Shown: piece by piece, positions 7,933 through 15,882 of the stretch
Numbering within the stretch: position 1 is the stretch's first letter
Layout: every line of letters begins with the position of its first letter
NCBI RefSeq assembly: GCF_009936035.1
Contig: NZ_QWEO01000014.1
Coordinates: 1-56,641 of the forward strand
Source of the DNA: Neglectibacter sp. X58
GTDB taxonomy: Bacteria; Bacillota; Clostridia; Oscillospirales; Acutalibacteraceae
Length of the DNA: 56,641 nucleotides
Direction: 5' to 3'
Position numbers and translations under genes: made by a program
Notes under the pieces: generated by a model
What the model saw: the letters and a program-made list of their open reading frames with translations, nothing else
The model's database searches: none
What the model was told of the DNA's origin: nothing

Positions 7933-9089
7933 TGAAAAAGATACTTGCTTTCCTTTTCGGCCTGTGCCTGCTCTGCGCCCCCCTTCCGGCCTCTGCCTCT
8001 GAGGGCGTTACCATTAACGTGTATAACTGGGGGGAGTATATCGCAAACGGCACAGACGGCTCCATGGACGTAAACGCGGAGTTTACCCGCCGCACCGGCA
8101 TTAACGTAAACTATACCACCTTTGACAGCAATGAGTCCCTCTATTCCAAGCTGGCTGGGGGCGGGGCGGATTATGACATCATCATCCCCTCGGACTACAT
8201 GGTGTCAAAGCTGATAAGCGAGGGCCGCCTGGCCCCCCTGGATTTTGAGAATATCCCCAACTTCCAGTATATTGACAAGCAGTTCCAAAACCCCAGCTAT
8301 GACCCGGAAAACCTCTATTCCGTCCCCTACACCTGGGGGGTGGTGGGCATCTTCTACAACACGGACTACGTGGAGGAGGTGACAAGCTGGGACGCGCTGT
8401 GGGACAGCCGGTATGCCGGGAAAATCCTCACCTTTGATAACCCCCGGGACGCCTTTGCCATTGCCCAGTTCCGGCTGGGGCTTGATGTGAATTCCACGAA
8501 TCCGGACGATTGGGAGGAAGCGGCCCAGCTTTTAAAGGGGCAGAAGCCCCTTGTCCAGGCCTATGTGATGGATCAGATTTTTGATAAGATGGAAAGCGGG
8601 GAGGCCTGGCTTGCCCCCTACTATTCCGGGGACGCGGCTATCCTGGTGGACAACAGCGACACTATTGCCTTTGCCGTACCGGAGGAGGGAACCAATTTCT
8701 TTGTGGACGCCATCTGCATCCCCGCCACCTCCCAGCACAAGGCCGAGGCCGAAGCTTATATCAACTTCCTGTGCGAGCCGGAAATCTCCGGGGCTAACAT
8801 GGACTATGTGGGGTATTCCACCCCGGAGACAGCGGCAAAGGAATATCTGGATCCGGAGGTGGCGGACAGCCCCCTGCATTATCCCAGCGGGGAGGTTGTG
8901 GCAAAAGCCCAGGTTTTCGTGAACCTGCCCCAGGAGGTCAGCAGTTTGGTAGACAAGCTGTGGGCCGAGGTGAAAATGGGCGGGCCAGGGGAATCGGCGG
9001 TGCTTATCGCCATTATCCTGGGCTTTCTGGCAGTGTACATCGCCATTATTCTCTATAAACGGCGGAAGCGCAAAAGGGAAATGGAATAG
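7932..9089 (+). CDS. potD: Polyamine-binding protein PotD with a C-terminal membrane anchor
   Basis: 385 residues. It is an extracellular solute-binding protein of the PotD/PotF family: signal peptide (residues about 1-23, MKKILAFLFGLCLLCAPLPA), then VYNWGEYI, the hallmark strand of the family, YDIIIPSDYMVSKLI, and PYTWGVVGIFYNTD. It would capture spermidine or putrescine and hand it to PotBC. I see no proper lipobox at the signal peptide. Instead the protein ends with a hydrophobic helix (SAVLIAIILGFLAVYIAIIL) and a basic tail KRRKRKREME. That looks like a C-terminal transmembrane anchor replacing the usual lipid anchor. Nothing about the pocket can be judged without alignment. Confidence 0.92.
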   Translation: MKKILAFLFGLCLLCAPLPASASEGVTINVYNWGEYIANGTDGSMDVNAEFTRRTGINVNYTTFDSNESLYSKLAGGGADYDIIIPSDYMVSKLISEGRLAPLDFENIPNFQYIDKQFQNPSYDPENLYSVPYTWGVVGIFYNTDYVEEVTSWDALWDSRYAGKILTFDNPRDAFAIAQFRLGLDVNSTNPDDWEEAAQLLKGQKPLVQAYVMDQIFDKMESGEAWLAPYYSGDAAILVDNSDTIAFAVPEEGTNFFVDAICIPATSQHKAEAEAYINFLCEPEISGANMDYVGYSTPETAAKEYLDPEVADSPLHYPSGEVVAKAQVFVNLPQEVSSLVDKLWAEVKMGGPGESAVLIAIILGFLAVYIAIILYKRRKRKREME

Positions 9090-9098
9090 CGGTTTTCA

Positions 9099-9140
9099 GA
9101 TCAAACCCTTTCTCAAAAAGGTTTGCAGGCTGTGGGACAA
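9099..9140 (+). repeat. Dispersed repeat D, copy 1
   Basis: GATCAAACCCTTTCTC followed by AAAAAGGTTTGCAGG and CTGTGGGACAA. It matches 23999-24040 in the same order with scattered changes. The core AAACCCTTT...AAAGGTTT is an inverted repeat. It lies just after the pot operon and could act as an RNA hairpin at its 3' end. Confidence 0.55.
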
Positions 9141-9197
9141 TACGTTCACAAGGCGAACGTTTAGTCCCGCGGCCTTAAAAAAGGCAGGTGGAATATT

Positions 9198-9779
9198 ATG
9201 CTAAACGGCATAGAGGGCCTGCGGGCCGACTGTATGCAGTGCAAAAAATGCGGGCTGTGCGAAACCCGGAACCATGTGGTGTTCGGGGTGGGGCACCCCC
9301 AGGCAAAAGTCATGCTGGTGGGGGAAGGCCCTGGCGAGCACGAGGACTTGGAGGGGGAACCCTTTGTGGGCCGGGGCGGGCAGCTTCTGGACAAGCTGCT
9401 GGCGGCGGTGGATCTGGACAGGCACACGAATATCTATATTACCAACATCGTCAAGTGCCGGCCGCCGAAAAACCGGGATCCCCTGCCTGAGGAGCAGGAG
9501 GCCTGCATCAACTGGCTGCGGGCGCAGTTTGCCATCCTGCGGCCGAAAATCATTGTGTGCCTGGGCCGGGTGGCGGCCATGCGGATGATAAAGCCTGACA
9601 TTAAAATTACCAAAGAGCATGGCCTTTTCGCAGAGAAAAACGGGGTGGTGATGATGCCCACCCTGCACCCGGCAGCCCTGCTGCGCAACCCCTCCCAAAA
9701 GCCGGCGGCCTTTGAGGATTTCCTGAAGCTGCGGGAGAAAATTGATGAGCTGGGCTGCGATGTGGCAAAGCTGCCATGA
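9198..9779 (+). CDS. Uracil-DNA glycosylase, iron-sulfur type (family 4/5)
   Basis: 193 residues. It excises uracil from DNA in base-excision repair. Family 4-like features: the motif GEGPGEHEDLEGEPFVGRGG (residues 42-61) with the catalytic-loop Glu/Asp, Cys ligands for a 4Fe-4S cluster at C12/C15 (extra C18 and C21 nearby) and C87 plus C103 separated by 15 residues, and the C-terminal HPAALLR motif. The length fits. It stands alone, 108 bases after potD. A small hairpin (ACGTTC...GAACGT around 9142-9160) lies upstream. Confidence 0.9.
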   Translation: MLNGIEGLRADCMQCKKCGLCETRNHVVFGVGHPQAKVMLVGEGPGEHEDLEGEPFVGRGGQLLDKLLAAVDLDRHTNIYITNIVKCRPPKNRDPLPEEQEACINWLRAQFAILRPKIIVCLGRVAAMRMIKPDIKITKEHGLFAEKNGVVMMPTLHPAALLRNPSQKPAAFEDFLKLREKIDELGCDVAKLP

Positions 9780-9856
9780 GAAAAGGGCTTGAAATTTTGG
9801 CGGCAGGGTAGTACAATGAAAGCAGGAAAACCTGTATATTTAAGGAGGAGTTTGCT

Positions 9857-10423
9857 ATGAAAGTTATGGTGGAGACTTCAGCCCATCATGTCCATGTGTC
9901 TGACGCCGATCTGGCTGTGCTGTTCGGGGAGGGCGCAACCCTTACCAATAAGAAGGATTTAAGCCAGCCCGGGCAGTTTGCCTGCGTGGAAAAGGTTGAG
10001 GTGGTAGGCCCGAAGGGTTCCATGTCCATGTCTATTTTAGGGCCGACCCGCAAGGAAACCCAGGTGGAAATCTCCCTGACAGACGCCCGCAAGCTGGGCG
10101 TTACCGCGCCCATCCGGGAGTCCGGCGACCTAGAGGGTACCCCTGGCTGCACCTTGAAAGGGCCTAAGGGAGAAGTTGCCATTGAGAAAGGCGTCATTGC
10201 CGCCAAGCGCCACATTCATTTTGCCCCTGCCGAGGCAGAGGAAGCCGGCGTGGTGGACAAGCAGATTGTTTCTGTGAAGGTGGATTACAACGGCCGCAGC
10301 CTGACCTTTGGGGACGTGGTGTGCCGGGTGAACCCTGCCTATGCCCTTGCCATGCATGTGGACACGGATGAATCCAACGCCGCTGCCCTGCCGGGCACAG
10401 TGGATGGAGAAATTGTGCTGTAA
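9857..10423 (+). CDS. pduL: Phosphate propanoyltransferase/phosphotransacylase PduL
   Basis: 188 residues, with a good AAGGAGGAG site. PduL converts acyl-CoA plus phosphate to acyl-phosphate (acetyl or propanoyl), feeding acetate/propionate kinase. The two zinc-binding His clusters are visible: SAHHVHVS near residue 9-16 and AKRHIHFAP near 115-123. GPTRKETQVEIS and the C-terminal VNPAYALAMHVDTDESNAA are further family marks. The first cluster reads HHVH where most relatives have RHVH. No microcompartment genes are nearby and there is no obvious encapsulation peptide at the N-terminus, so it is probably the soluble housekeeping enzyme used in place of Pta. Confidence 0.92.
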   Translation: MKVMVETSAHHVHVSDADLAVLFGEGATLTNKKDLSQPGQFACVEKVEVVGPKGSMSMSILGPTRKETQVEISLTDARKLGVTAPIRESGDLEGTPGCTLKGPKGEVAIEKGVIAAKRHIHFAPAEAEEAGVVDKQIVSVKVDYNGRSLTFGDVVCRVNPAYALAMHVDTDESNAAALPGTVDGEIVL

Positions 10424-10640
10424 GATTTCTGGAGAATGAGAAGTCCCCCGCCTGCTGGCGGGGGACTTGCTTATCTCTCGGAAACCACTTGCAAGGCGAG
10501 TGGTTCAAAAGAAGGCTTTTGCCAATGATGTAAAAAGGAAAATACCTTTTTCTGTAGAATAAGCTTGCGTTCTTTATTTTGGGGAGTGCCGGCACCCATT
10601 GCAAAATTCTGAAAATTTTTGTTGCGCCCCGGGCCAAACA
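10424..10640. other. Intergenic DNA with small hairpins
   Basis: Beyond the terminator, CCACT-TGCAAGGCG-AGTGG (about 10488-10506) is an inverted repeat with an AAGGCG loop, similar in design to ACGTTC-ACAAGGC-GAACGT near 9142. I see no gene. Confidence 0.35.
10443..10466 (+). terminator. Strong hairpin after pduL
   Basis: GTCCCCCGCC pairs perfectly with GGCGGGGGAC around a TGCT loop. The following TTGCTTATCT is only moderately T-rich. It starts 20 bases after the pduL stop. Confidence 0.65.
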
Positions 10641-10733
10641 TGGTATAATAACCTTACAGGTTATTATACTTGATTTCAAATTTGCCCCGCCCAGTTCTTC
10701 CCTCCGGTCAGACGGGCCATGGGCAGATACCAC
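10641..10733 (+). repeat. REPIN-like repeat A, partial copy 1
   Basis: Starts with the hairpin TGGTATAATAACC-TTACA-GGTTATTATAC, then TTGATTTCAAATTTGCCCC, GCCCAGTTCTTCCC, GGTCAGACGGGC and GGGCAGATACCA. It matches the complete copy at 23763-23901 in inverted orientation but lacks the second terminal hairpin. It precedes the YhhN-family gene. Confidence 0.7.
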
Positions 10734-10752
10734 AAGCACAAAGCGGCAAACT

Positions 10753-10831
10753 CGTAAGAAAGGAGCGGGTGCCGGGCACAAAAGGCTGCGGCTTCATGCC
10801 TTTTGCAACCCCCTGCACCCCATGCAATTTT
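10753..10831 (+). repeat. Leader repeat C, copy 1 (upstream of the YhhN gene)
   Basis: AAGAAAGGAGCGGGTGCCGG then GCACAAAAGGCTG. The element folds as CAAAAGGC pairing with GCCTTTTG. The end of the repeat (CCCATGCAATTTTATG) falls at the most likely start codon. See the other copies at 17188, 28822 and 28900. Confidence 0.55.
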
Positions 10832-11482
10832 ATGAACCTTTGGGTATTTTCCTGCCAAATTCTGCCTTTGTGGGGCGGCTTTTTCGCCCTGTACTTTATC
10901 CTGCGCCGGGAGGGCCTTGCACGCCAGAGCCTGATAGCCAAATGCGGCGGCAGCTTTCTGGCAGTGGGCTCAGCGGGGTCGGCCCTGTACCTACGGGGGA
11001 TAAACCCCTTCTCCCAGCCGGTGTTCTGGTTCTTCCTCCTGTGTACGGCGGCGGACGCCCTGCTGGAAATCCGCTTTGTCGCCGGGATGCTGGTGTTCGG
11101 CGCCGCCCATGCCTGCCTTGTTATTTGGCTTTGGGAAGCGGCCCCGCCCTCCCTGTGGAGCCTGTGCCTGTGGGTGCTGGCCTATGCCTGCACCGCATTC
11201 CTGTTCCGCCGGGAGCTTCCCAAGCTGGGAAAGCTGACGGTTCCCTTCTGCCTGTATCCCGGCCTGCTGGGGGCTTCCCTGGCCCTGGCGCTGCCCCTGC
11301 CCTTTTTGGCGGGGCCTGCGTGGTGGCCTGCCGCCATAGGGGCCTTGTGCTTCTTTGTTTCCGACATGATGGTAGCCAAAGGGGAGCTTTCCGGCCTGCC
11401 GCCCAAATTCCAAAAGCCTGTGATGCTGCTCTATTGGGCGGCGCTGTACCTGCTAAGCTGGCCCTTGTGGGCAGGGATATGA
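10832..11482 (+). CDS. YhhN/TMEM86-family membrane protein (lysoplasmalogenase-like)
   Basis: 216 residues from the ATG at 10832 (MNLWVFSCQIL). An upstream extension exists but is built from repeat sequence. About eight hydrophobic helices cover almost the whole protein. The family marks are FLLCTAADALLEIRFVAGM with acidic residues in the membrane, and FFVSDMMVAKGELSG near the C-terminus. Family members hydrolyse the vinyl-ether bond of lysoplasmalogens, and plasmalogens are common in anaerobic Clostridia, so a lipid role is reasonable. There is no good ribosome site directly at the start; AAAGGAG lies on the far side of the repeat hairpin. It is followed 13 bases later by a hydrolase, likely in one operon. 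Confidence 0.75.
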   Translation: MNLWVFSCQILPLWGGFFALYFILRREGLARQSLIAKCGGSFLAVGSAGSALYLRGINPFSQPVFWFFLLCTAADALLEIRFVAGMLVFGAAHACLVIWLWEAAPPSLWSLCLWVLAYACTAFLFRRELPKLGKLTVPFCLYPGLLGASLALALPLPFLAGPAWWPAAIGALCFFVSDMMVAKGELSGLPPKFQKPVMLLYWAALYLLSWPLWAGI

Positions 11483-11495
11483 AGGAGAAAAAACC

Positions 11496-12305
11496 ATGAC
11501 AGAGAAAACCTTTTCCACGCCTATGGGGCAGATTCACTACTGGACAGCGGAAGCCCCCGGCAGGCCCTGGCTTGTGTTCCTGCCCGGCCTTACGGCGGAC
11601 CGCCGGCTTTTTGACAAGCAGACCCAGGCCCTTTCCCCCCGCTTTAACTGCCTTGTGTGGGACGCCCCTGCCCATGGCGCTTCCCGGCCCTTTACGCTGG
11701 CGTTTTCCATGGAGGATCTCACCTGCTGGCTTCATGCCATCCTGGAGCGGGAGGGTATAAAAAAGCCCCTGCTTGTGGGGCAGTCCATGGGCGGGTGCAT
11801 TGCCCAAAGCTATAGGAAGGCTTATCCTGAAAGCGCGGCGGGGCTTGTTACCATAGACGCCCCGCCCCTGGGCCGCCGCTATTACACCAGGGCCGAACTG
11901 TGGCTTTTAAAGCACACCAAATGGATGTACCGCTCCATCCCCTGGGGGCTGCTGCAAAAATGCGGGGTTGCGGGCACGTCGGAAAGCCCCTATGGGCGCG
12001 GCCTGATGAAGGAGATGATGGCGGGCTACCGGAAGGAGGAATACTGCGCCCTTGCCACCCATGGCTACAAGCTGCTGGCCCAGGCTGTAGAGGCCTATGG
12101 GGAAAGCACCCTTGCCTGCCCGGCGCTGCTGCTGTGCGGGGAAAAAGATGGGGCGGGTTCCTGCAGGCGGTATGACAAGGCCTGGGCAAAGGCTGAGGGC
12201 CTGCCCCTGGTTTGGGTGCCGGAAGCGGGGCACAACGCCAACACAGACGCGCCGGATTTTGTAAACAGCCATATAGAGGGCTTTGCCCGGAAACTTTTTC
12301 TGTAA
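11496..12305 (+). CDS. Alpha/beta hydrolase
   Basis: 269 residues behind GAAGGAG. The fold is clear: oxyanion strand LVFLPGLTADRRLF, nucleophile elbow LVGQSMGGCIAQ with Ser near residue 96, acid in LLCGEKDGAG, and His in EAGHNANTD. This is the standard Ser-Asp-His triad of cytosolic esterases and lipases. The substrate is unknown. Its position right after the YhhN gene suggests lipid or lysolipid hydrolysis, but this is only inference. A cap domain (residues about 135-205, Lys/Tyr-rich) is present. Confidence 0.85.
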   Translation: MTEKTFSTPMGQIHYWTAEAPGRPWLVFLPGLTADRRLFDKQTQALSPRFNCLVWDAPAHGASRPFTLAFSMEDLTCWLHAILEREGIKKPLLVGQSMGGCIAQSYRKAYPESAAGLVTIDAPPLGRRYYTRAELWLLKHTKWMYRSIPWGLLQKCGVAGTSESPYGRGLMKEMMAGYRKEEYCALATHGYKLLAQAVEAYGESTLACPALLLCGEKDGAGSCRRYDKAWAKAEGLPLVWVPEAGHNANTDAPDFVNSHIEGFARKLFL

Positions 12306-12319
12306 TTGGAGGGAAACCC

Positions 12320-12679
12320 ATGGAAGAAAACGCCATGCTGAAAGCCATTTTGAACAGCTACCCCTACCCCATCGTCTTTGTAGACGATACCTACACCATC
12401 CGCTATATGAACCGCTATGCCCAATACCATTATTACCAGGAACGGGGCTACCGGGATCTGATTGGGAAGTCCCTTTTCGACTGTCACGACAAGGACAGCT
12501 CTAAGGAGCGCATCAAGGTTGCCTTTGAAAAGATGAAAAGCGACGGCAAGGAAGCCTTTGTGGGGGTGAACCTGCGGAACCTCCGCATTTACATGCAGCC
12601 CGTGCGGGATGAGCAGGGAAAGCTTATCGGCTTTTTCGAGCGCTTCGAGCAGAACCTGCGCATAGACAAAAAGGCATGA
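12320..12679 (+). CDS. Single PAS-domain protein
   Basis: 119 residues from the ATG at 12320 after GGAGGG. ILNSYPYPIVFVDDTYTIRY and MQPVRDEQGKLIGFFERFEQ are the first and last strands of a PAS fold. No kinase, cyclase or HTH output domain follows, so it may sense a ligand and act through a partner, or have another role. It lies 14 bases after the hydrolase and is the last gene of this plus-strand run. Confidence 0.75.
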   Translation: MEENAMLKAILNSYPYPIVFVDDTYTIRYMNRYAQYHYYQERGYRDLIGKSLFDCHDKDSSKERIKVAFEKMKSDGKEAFVGVNLRNLRIYMQPVRDEQGKLIGFFERFEQNLRIDKKA

Positions 12680-12682
12680 CAG

Positions 12683-12720
12683 AAAGATGCCCGGCCCCCT
12701 AGCAGAGGCCGGGCATCTTT
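12683..12720. terminator. Bidirectional terminator between convergent genes
   Basis: AAAGATGCCCGGCC pairs perfectly with GGCCGGGCATCTTT. T runs follow on both strands (TTTTTTC on plus, CTTTC on minus). It ends the PAS operon and the sigma/DUF4179 operon. Confidence 0.85.
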
Positions 12721-12757
12721 TTTCTTCTTGTCAGCTTTCCTGCATGGGGCAAATCAC

Positions 12758-15040
12758 TCAGTATTTTGATCTGCCTATGCCTTCCGCCGTTATCACGATG
12801 TTGTTAATCCGCACCCCCAGCACGTCGGAAAGCTTCACAGGCACCTCTGTGCTGAAAATCGCGCTCTGCTTGCGGTGAAGCTCCTCCACAGCCTCCCATT
12901 CCTTGTCCCAGGCATAACCGGAACTGACGCGTATACCGCCGGTGTCAACCTCGCAGGCAACCACCTTCCTGCTGCACAGGATCTCCACGGTTTCAATTTT
13001 CTCATCATGGATATCGCATCCGGAAATCCGCAGGCCGCCGTCTATAATGGTAATTTCGCTAATATCCATCCCAGCCTGCCACAGGGCCTCATAGCCGCAG
13101 GAGGGCAGGAAGGAGGCTTTGGGGATTTCCACCCCGTTTATCTCCACAGCCGTCACGTTCTGCGCATCAAATTCCCGCTCCGGCTGATACCAGTGCTCCT
13201 CTGTGTCAGAGCCGGAAGTCCCTGCGCTGACATCATATGTGCAGGCAAGCTTTTCCTCCCCGCACACCAGGGAAACAGACTGCACAGAGTCATAAAGATC
13301 CCGGCTGCCCCGCAGGCATACCCCTTCCTGAGTGGCCTTCACACCAGTAATGTGTACCCACTGCTCCCAAAGCGCTTCATACCCCGCCGTGTCCCACAGG
13401 CTCCCGGCGGCCAGGGGCCTTTCCGCGCCGTTTATCCGCAGGGCAGAGGCCTCCTGGACCCTTTGCCCGCCGGCAGGGGCAAATTCCACCGAACCCAGGG
13501 TGTAATATTCCTTCACTTCGCCCGTTCCGTCCTGGGCCCAGGCAGTCTGGAAATGCCCGCTGTTTTCCTGCCGCTGGAAGGGGACTGCCGTATCCCCGCA
13601 CACCAGCTCCAGGCTGTCCACCCCGCCGATGCCTTTATAATTTGCCCCGTCAGCCTCCGGCCCGCTGAGGAACACGCCCCAGGGGGTAATCTCCAGCTTA
13701 TCCACCCGCACGTCCCCCACCTGCATGGGGCCGTACACTGCCATATTGCTGGGCAGCTCCTCTCCCAGGGGGAATTCCGCCTGGATGTCCTCCTCCGCCT
13801 GCTGGGAGGTGTGGGTCATGGCAAAGAACTCGTATTCATCCAGTTCCTCCGGGGAAATCTCAAAGTAATACTCCTCATACTTGGGGCCAAAATAGGAGGG
13901 CCACGCAATGGGCCTGCCTGCTTCGTCCAGTTCAAAGAAGCTGGAGCTGGCAGACTTGAACATATAGTAATCAGAAAGCTCCTTGCTGCCAGGGTTTTCC
14001 TCCTGCAGAGCCTGGATTTTTTCAGCGGTCTTTTGCCCTTCTCCCGCCTTTGCGCAGACAATGGTGCATTGGGTGTAGGGCGTGCCCTCTGTCCGCCCGG
14101 GCAGATACACCTGCACGCAGAATTTCCCGTTTACAAAGCCTATCCCGGTTATTTTCAGCCCGCTGCCTGCAAACAGTTCCTCCCCCTCCGCAGGCTTCAG
14201 CGCCGACCACAGCCTGCCGTCTCTATAGTCAGTGTCTCCCGTTTCCTCCACAGGCTGCGGCAAAAGGTCTGCCCCCTGTTTCCGGAATTCCTCCACAGCA
14301 AAATCCTCCGCGCCCTTGCTGTTCCAGACGCGCACGCCGGAAGGCTCTTCCATATTGGCGCTGCCGTATATATATTGCGCATACACAGGAAGTGTTTTCG
14401 GGTTTGTCCAGGCCCCGCTCACATCCAGGGGAATATAATCCTCCTGCTGGAGAGTTTTCGTGACAGCCAGAAGGCTCAGCTTCACCTGGGCGCCCTCCAC
14501 GTCATAGGTGTCGTTGGTGTCGAAATCCATGCGGCACAGGGCAGTCTGGGTTTCTGCGTCGTAATGCAGCACCCGGTTATACCACATGGCCCCGTCCAGC
14601 AGCTCGTTATCCACCTTGGGGAATTCCTTGTTGAGCTTCAGCCGGGCGATAACATCCATGTTTCCGCTTAAGCGGTTTTCCTTCTCCTTGTCCTGAAGGG
14701 TGAAATAAACGGACAGAGCGTCCTCTGTGTTGGTGGTGCCCAGCACCTCCAGCAGCAGGCCATCCTTTTCCGCCTGGGCCAGGGCAGGCGCGCCCAAAAG
14801 CCCCTTCCCCGCCTCCAAAAGCATGTTCCGGAAGCCGGGCACAGCCGCCGCGGCCGCCGTCAGGGAAATGCACAGCACCAGCACCAGTGCCAGCGCGGCC
14901 GTGGCAAACCGCCGGGGCTTTACAGGCCCCACCCAGCGGACGCCCCTGCGCCTGTCCGCCATGCGGCGCAGGGTGTCCTCTACCAGCCGGCTTTCCGGAG
15001 CCAGCCGCTCGTTCATGGAATCGTATGTCTGCTTAAACAT
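12758..15040 (-). CDS. DUF4179-type membrane protein, likely anti-sigma partner
   Basis: 760 residues. The N-terminal 45 residues are cytosolic and basic (MFKQTYDSMNERLAPESRLV), followed by one helix (ALALVLVLCISLTAAAAA) and a large extracellular region. Residues about 55-160 match DUF4179 (LLLEVLGTTNTEDALSVYFT). The rest is beta-rich with repeated GGLRISG and VEINGVEIP units. It overlaps the sigma gene by eight bases. This arrangement (sigma factor plus a membrane protein with short cytosolic head) is the usual layout of sigma/anti-sigma pairs, so I infer that it holds the sigma factor at the membrane and releases it on an outside signal. The length is unusual: most DUF4179 proteins are about 300-450 residues. 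Confidence 0.75.
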   Translation of the reverse strand: MFKQTYDSMNERLAPESRLVEDTLRRMADRRRGVRWVGPVKPRRFATAALALVLVLCISLTAAAAAVPGFRNMLLEAGKGLLGAPALAQAEKDGLLLEVLGTTNTEDALSVYFTLQDKEKENRLSGNMDVIARLKLNKEFPKVDNELLDGAMWYNRVLHYDAETQTALCRMDFDTNDTYDVEGAQVKLSLLAVTKTLQQEDYIPLDVSGAWTNPKTLPVYAQYIYGSANMEEPSGVRVWNSKGAEDFAVEEFRKQGADLLPQPVEETGDTDYRDGRLWSALKPAEGEELFAGSGLKITGIGFVNGKFCVQVYLPGRTEGTPYTQCTIVCAKAGEGQKTAEKIQALQEENPGSKELSDYYMFKSASSSFFELDEAGRPIAWPSYFGPKYEEYYFEISPEELDEYEFFAMTHTSQQAEEDIQAEFPLGEELPSNMAVYGPMQVGDVRVDKLEITPWGVFLSGPEADGANYKGIGGVDSLELVCGDTAVPFQRQENSGHFQTAWAQDGTGEVKEYYTLGSVEFAPAGGQRVQEASALRINGAERPLAAGSLWDTAGYEALWEQWVHITGVKATQEGVCLRGSRDLYDSVQSVSLVCGEEKLACTYDVSAGTSGSDTEEHWYQPEREFDAQNVTAVEINGVEIPKASFLPSCGYEALWQAGMDISEITIIDGGLRISGCDIHDEKIETVEILCSRKVVACEVDTGGIRVSSGYAWDKEWEAVEELHRKQSAIFSTEVPVKLSDVLGVRINNIVITAEGIGRSKY

Positions 15041-15518
15041 TCTGTAAACCCTCCTCTTCCAGTATCTCCTTCATCATGGCCCTGGCCCGTTTAAGCTGCT
15101 GGCGCACCGCGGCAGGCTTTGCCCCGGTTATTCTGCCTATCTCCGCCGCAGGCAGATCCTCCCAGTAAAACAGGTGCAGCACCACCCGGTATTTAGGCGG
15201 CAGCTTTAAAAGCTCCTGGTGCAGCCCCCACTGATCCCTGGTTTCAAAAGGCAGGCTTTCATCCAAGGGCACGTGCCGTTTGTGCCAGGGGGCACGCCAT
15301 ACGTTCCGGCAGCAGTTCAGGGTGACCCGCAAAAACCAGGCCTTCTCGTGCTCCTGGCTTTCAAAAGCAGGCTCCTTCTCCACATACCGCAAAAACACCT
15401 CCTGGAATACGTCCTCCGCGTCCGCTTTGCTGCGCAGTTGGGCAAAGGCCAGCCTGTAGACCCGCGGCCCCTGCCGGGCCACTATCTCCTCGTCCTGCCG
15501 CCGTTTTTCCTCTTCCAC
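15033..15518 (-). CDS. ECF-type RNA polymerase sigma factor
   Basis: 161 residues from a GTG at 15518 after GGGAGGGAAG. Region 2 is at residues about 15-75 (YRLAFAQLRSKADAEDVFQE, the helix that contacts core polymerase and the -10 box). Region 4 is at about 105-155 (LKLPPKYRVVLHLFYWEDLP, with the HTH ending RQQLKRARAMMKEIL). This two-domain size is typical of ECF sigma factors. It is translationally coupled to the DUF4179 gene. Targets may include the S-layer genes nearby, but no shared promoter motif could be established. Confidence 0.9.
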   Translation of the reverse strand: MEEEKRRQDEEIVARQGPRVYRLAFAQLRSKADAEDVFQEVFLRYVEKEPAFESQEHEKAWFLRVTLNCCRNVWRAPWHKRHVPLDESLPFETRDQWGLHQELLKLPPKYRVVLHLFYWEDLPAAEIGRITGAKPAAVRQQLKRARAMMKEILEEEGLQNV

Positions 15519-15672
15519 ACGCTTCCCTCCCTTCTGCCCTCTATACGTTCCAGCATAGCGGATTGTGACAAACCCGCCCTGTTTTTTTATAAATCGGCAG
15601 AAAGCCTGCGTCCGATAGGCAATTCTGCTATATTTTTCCTTGCGTATTCCCGGGAAAAGCGGTATGCTTATC

Positions 15673-15838
15673 TAGGGCTTGTTTGAAAAATCGCAAACAC
15701 CGTCTTTTTGTCCAAAACAGGCGTTTCCTGTGTTGGAAATCCTCGACAGGCGACAGCCTGTCTTGCGGTTTCCGCCTTGAAAACCACCTTGTTTTGTCTT
15801 AAAAATCCGGCACTTTCTCTATTTTCAAACAAGCCCTA
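15673..15838. mobile_element. MITE-like element with perfect 17-bp terminal inverted repeats
   Basis: TAGGGCTTGTTTGAAAA at 15673-15689 is the exact reverse complement of TTTTCAAACAAGCCCTA at 15822-15838. The 166-bp body has no gene. It contains the inner hairpin GACAGGC-GACA-GCCTGTC-like block near 15744-15762. TA at both outer edges suggests a TA target duplication, as with mariner/IS630-type elements. A second element of matching size and layout is at 41349-41510. It lies between the sigma operon and the S-layer gene. Confidence 0.75.
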
Positions 15839-15882
15839 AAAAGCAGAATTTATTTTCTGCGTTGGAGGAGGAGAATATCGAG

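Noticed and set aside
12875-14671. 598-codon open frame opposite the DUF4179 gene
   Set aside because: Typical shadow in GC-rich DNA. No ribosome site, no domain; the minus-strand gene is supported by overlap with the sigma gene.
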